Positions 5,860 to 6,320 of a stretch of DNA of 6,320 bases are shown in pieces. Every line of letters begins with the position of its first letter. Positions within the stretch are counted from its first letter, which is position 1. Made by a program: the position numbers and the translations under genes. Source of the DNA: Gammaproteobacteria bacterium (GTDB taxonomy: Bacteria > Pseudomonadota > Gammaproteobacteria > Steroidobacterales > Steroidobacteraceae); NCBI GenBank assembly GCA_009923475.1, contig RFTM01000103.1, forward strand, positions 1 through 6,320, read 5' to 3'. Below the pieces are notes generated by a model. The model did no database searches. It was given only the letters and a program-made list of their open reading frames with translations, and was not told the DNA's origin.

Positions 5860-6320
5860 TCAATCGGCCTTGTACTTGTCGTGGCAGGCCTTGCAGGTCT
5901 GGCCGGCGGCGCCCAGCGCGGCCTTGGCCGCGGCCTGGTCGCCGCCCTTGGCGGCGGCGGCGAGCGCGCGGGTCTTGTCCTGCAGGTCGCGCATCAGGCG
6001 GCTGAAATCCTCGGGGTTCTTCCAGATGTCGGGCTTGGCCTCGGTGGCGGCTCCGGTATCGGAGCCGGCGGGGAAGGTGTCGGGGGCGACGGTCGCGATG
6101 AAGGCGGCCCGGTCGGCCGCGGTGGCGAAGGCCTTGGCGTCCCAGGGCACGTTGCCGCGGGCCATGGCGCCCATGGCGCCGAACTGCGCGCCGAGCACGG
6201 TGTACACGGCCTGGCGGTACTTGATCTGCTGGGCGGCGCGGTTCTGCTGCGCCTGCGCGACGGTGGCGGCGACGGCGCCGAGCGTGAGCAGGCAGGCGAG
6301 CGCGGCGGCGGCGCGGGCGG
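5860..6320 (-). CDS. Cytochrome c' (class II c-type cytochrome) precursor, N-terminus outside the window
   Basis: The frame continues past the right edge, and the visible 152 residues cover nearly the whole protein. I translated it upstream of the GTG at 6205-6207, because that codon lies inside the first helix and is not the start. The visible N-terminal end is a signal peptide core (ALACLLTLGAVAATVAQA) with a likely cleavage after AQA, leaving a mature chain of about 129 residues starting QQNRAAQQIKYRQ. That is the normal length for periplasmic four-helix cytochrome c'. The heme motif CKACH lies near the C-terminus (about mature residues 119-123, axial ligand His123), followed by DKYKAD. 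These proteins hold a high-spin heme that binds NO and CO and are linked to NO tolerance or denitrification. Aligned by eye to the Alcaligenes protein, the distal Leu16 position is Tyr here, and the Arg after the motif is Lys. It is the first visible gene of a probable three-gene leftward unit. Confidence 0.92.
   Translation of the reverse strand, partial: ARAAAALACLLTLGAVAATVAQAQQNRAAQQIKYRQAVYTVLGAQFGAMGAMARGNVPWDAKAFATAADRAAFIATVAPDTFPAGSDTGAATEAKPDIWKNPEDFSRLMRDLQDKTRALAAAAKGGDQAAAKAALGAAGQTCKACHDKYKAD

Noticed and set aside
4920..6005. A 361-codon plus-strand frame opposite the hydrolase and cytochrome genes
   Set aside because: The opposite strand encodes intact catalytic-triad and heme motifs; this frame has none and is low complexity.
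6205..6207. GTG as the start of the cytochrome c'
   Set aside because: It falls within the conserved KYRQAV first helix. Translation of the upstream bases continues into a mature N-terminus and a signal peptide reaching the window edge.
6290..6300. Possible lipoprotein lipobox (ALAC) in the cytochrome signal peptide
   Set aside because: The Cys sits at the start of the hydrophobic core, the -3 position is Ala rather than Leu, and a good AQA signal peptidase I site lies after the core.
1..6320. Search for CRISPR repeats, tRNA/rRNA, insertion sequences, phage or defence genes
   Set aside because: No spaced direct repeats, cloverleaf-like stretch, transposase or integrase motifs or terminal inverted repeats were seen. 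All space is taken by recognisable housekeeping-type genes and gaps of at most 42 bases.

Overview
This is a very GC-rich window (well above 70% by eye, with almost every codon ending in G or C). It is densely packed with ordinary chromosomal genes and gaps of only a few to about 40 bases. The gene content suggests a free-living proteobacterium, most likely beta- (Burkholderiales/Rhodocyclales-like) or gamma-proteobacterial. The indicators are a class II cytochrome c', an MsbA-related ABC exporter, a DUF4743-type Nudix hydrolase and a VAT-1/MDR3-like reductase. The taxonomic call is an inference from gene families and composition, not a match to a known genome.

Left half, plus strand. The window opens inside a medium-chain quinone oxidoreductase-like gene (to 894). 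After a 42-base gap comes a complete half-size ABC exporter (937-2730). The gap holds a hairpin and a TAGAAT -10 element placed so that transcription would begin at or next to the exporter start codon, which implies a leaderless message. The exporter stop overlaps the start of a HAD phosphatase (2727-3395) in an ATGA arrangement, so these two are translationally coupled. Eleven bases later is a 91-codon open frame (3407-3682). It is the C-terminal tail of an S9 prolyl-oligopeptidase-type hydrolase, with the catalytic Asp and His but no nucleophile serine, so it is best read as a gene remnant. A GNAT acetyltransferase resembling the spermidine/diamine acetyltransferase group follows (3711-4247).

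Right half, minus strand. Three genes read leftward: a cytochrome c' precursor (start beyond the right edge; stop at 5860), an alpha/beta hydrolase of the 3-oxoadipate enol-lactonase-like group (5037-5831) and a DUF4743/Nudix hydrolase (4251-5024). Gaps are 28 and 12 bases, so they probably form one transcription unit whose promoter lies outside the window. This unit converges on the acetyltransferase gene. The two stop codons are three bases apart and sit in the two arms of one perfect inverted repeat.

I see no mobile element, CRISPR array, RNA gene, phage gene or defence cassette, and I do not think the window holds a new multi-gene system. The points most worth following are the orphan S9 tail, the leaderless promoter, the stop-codon palindrome and a tyrosine at the distal heme position of the cytochrome c'.
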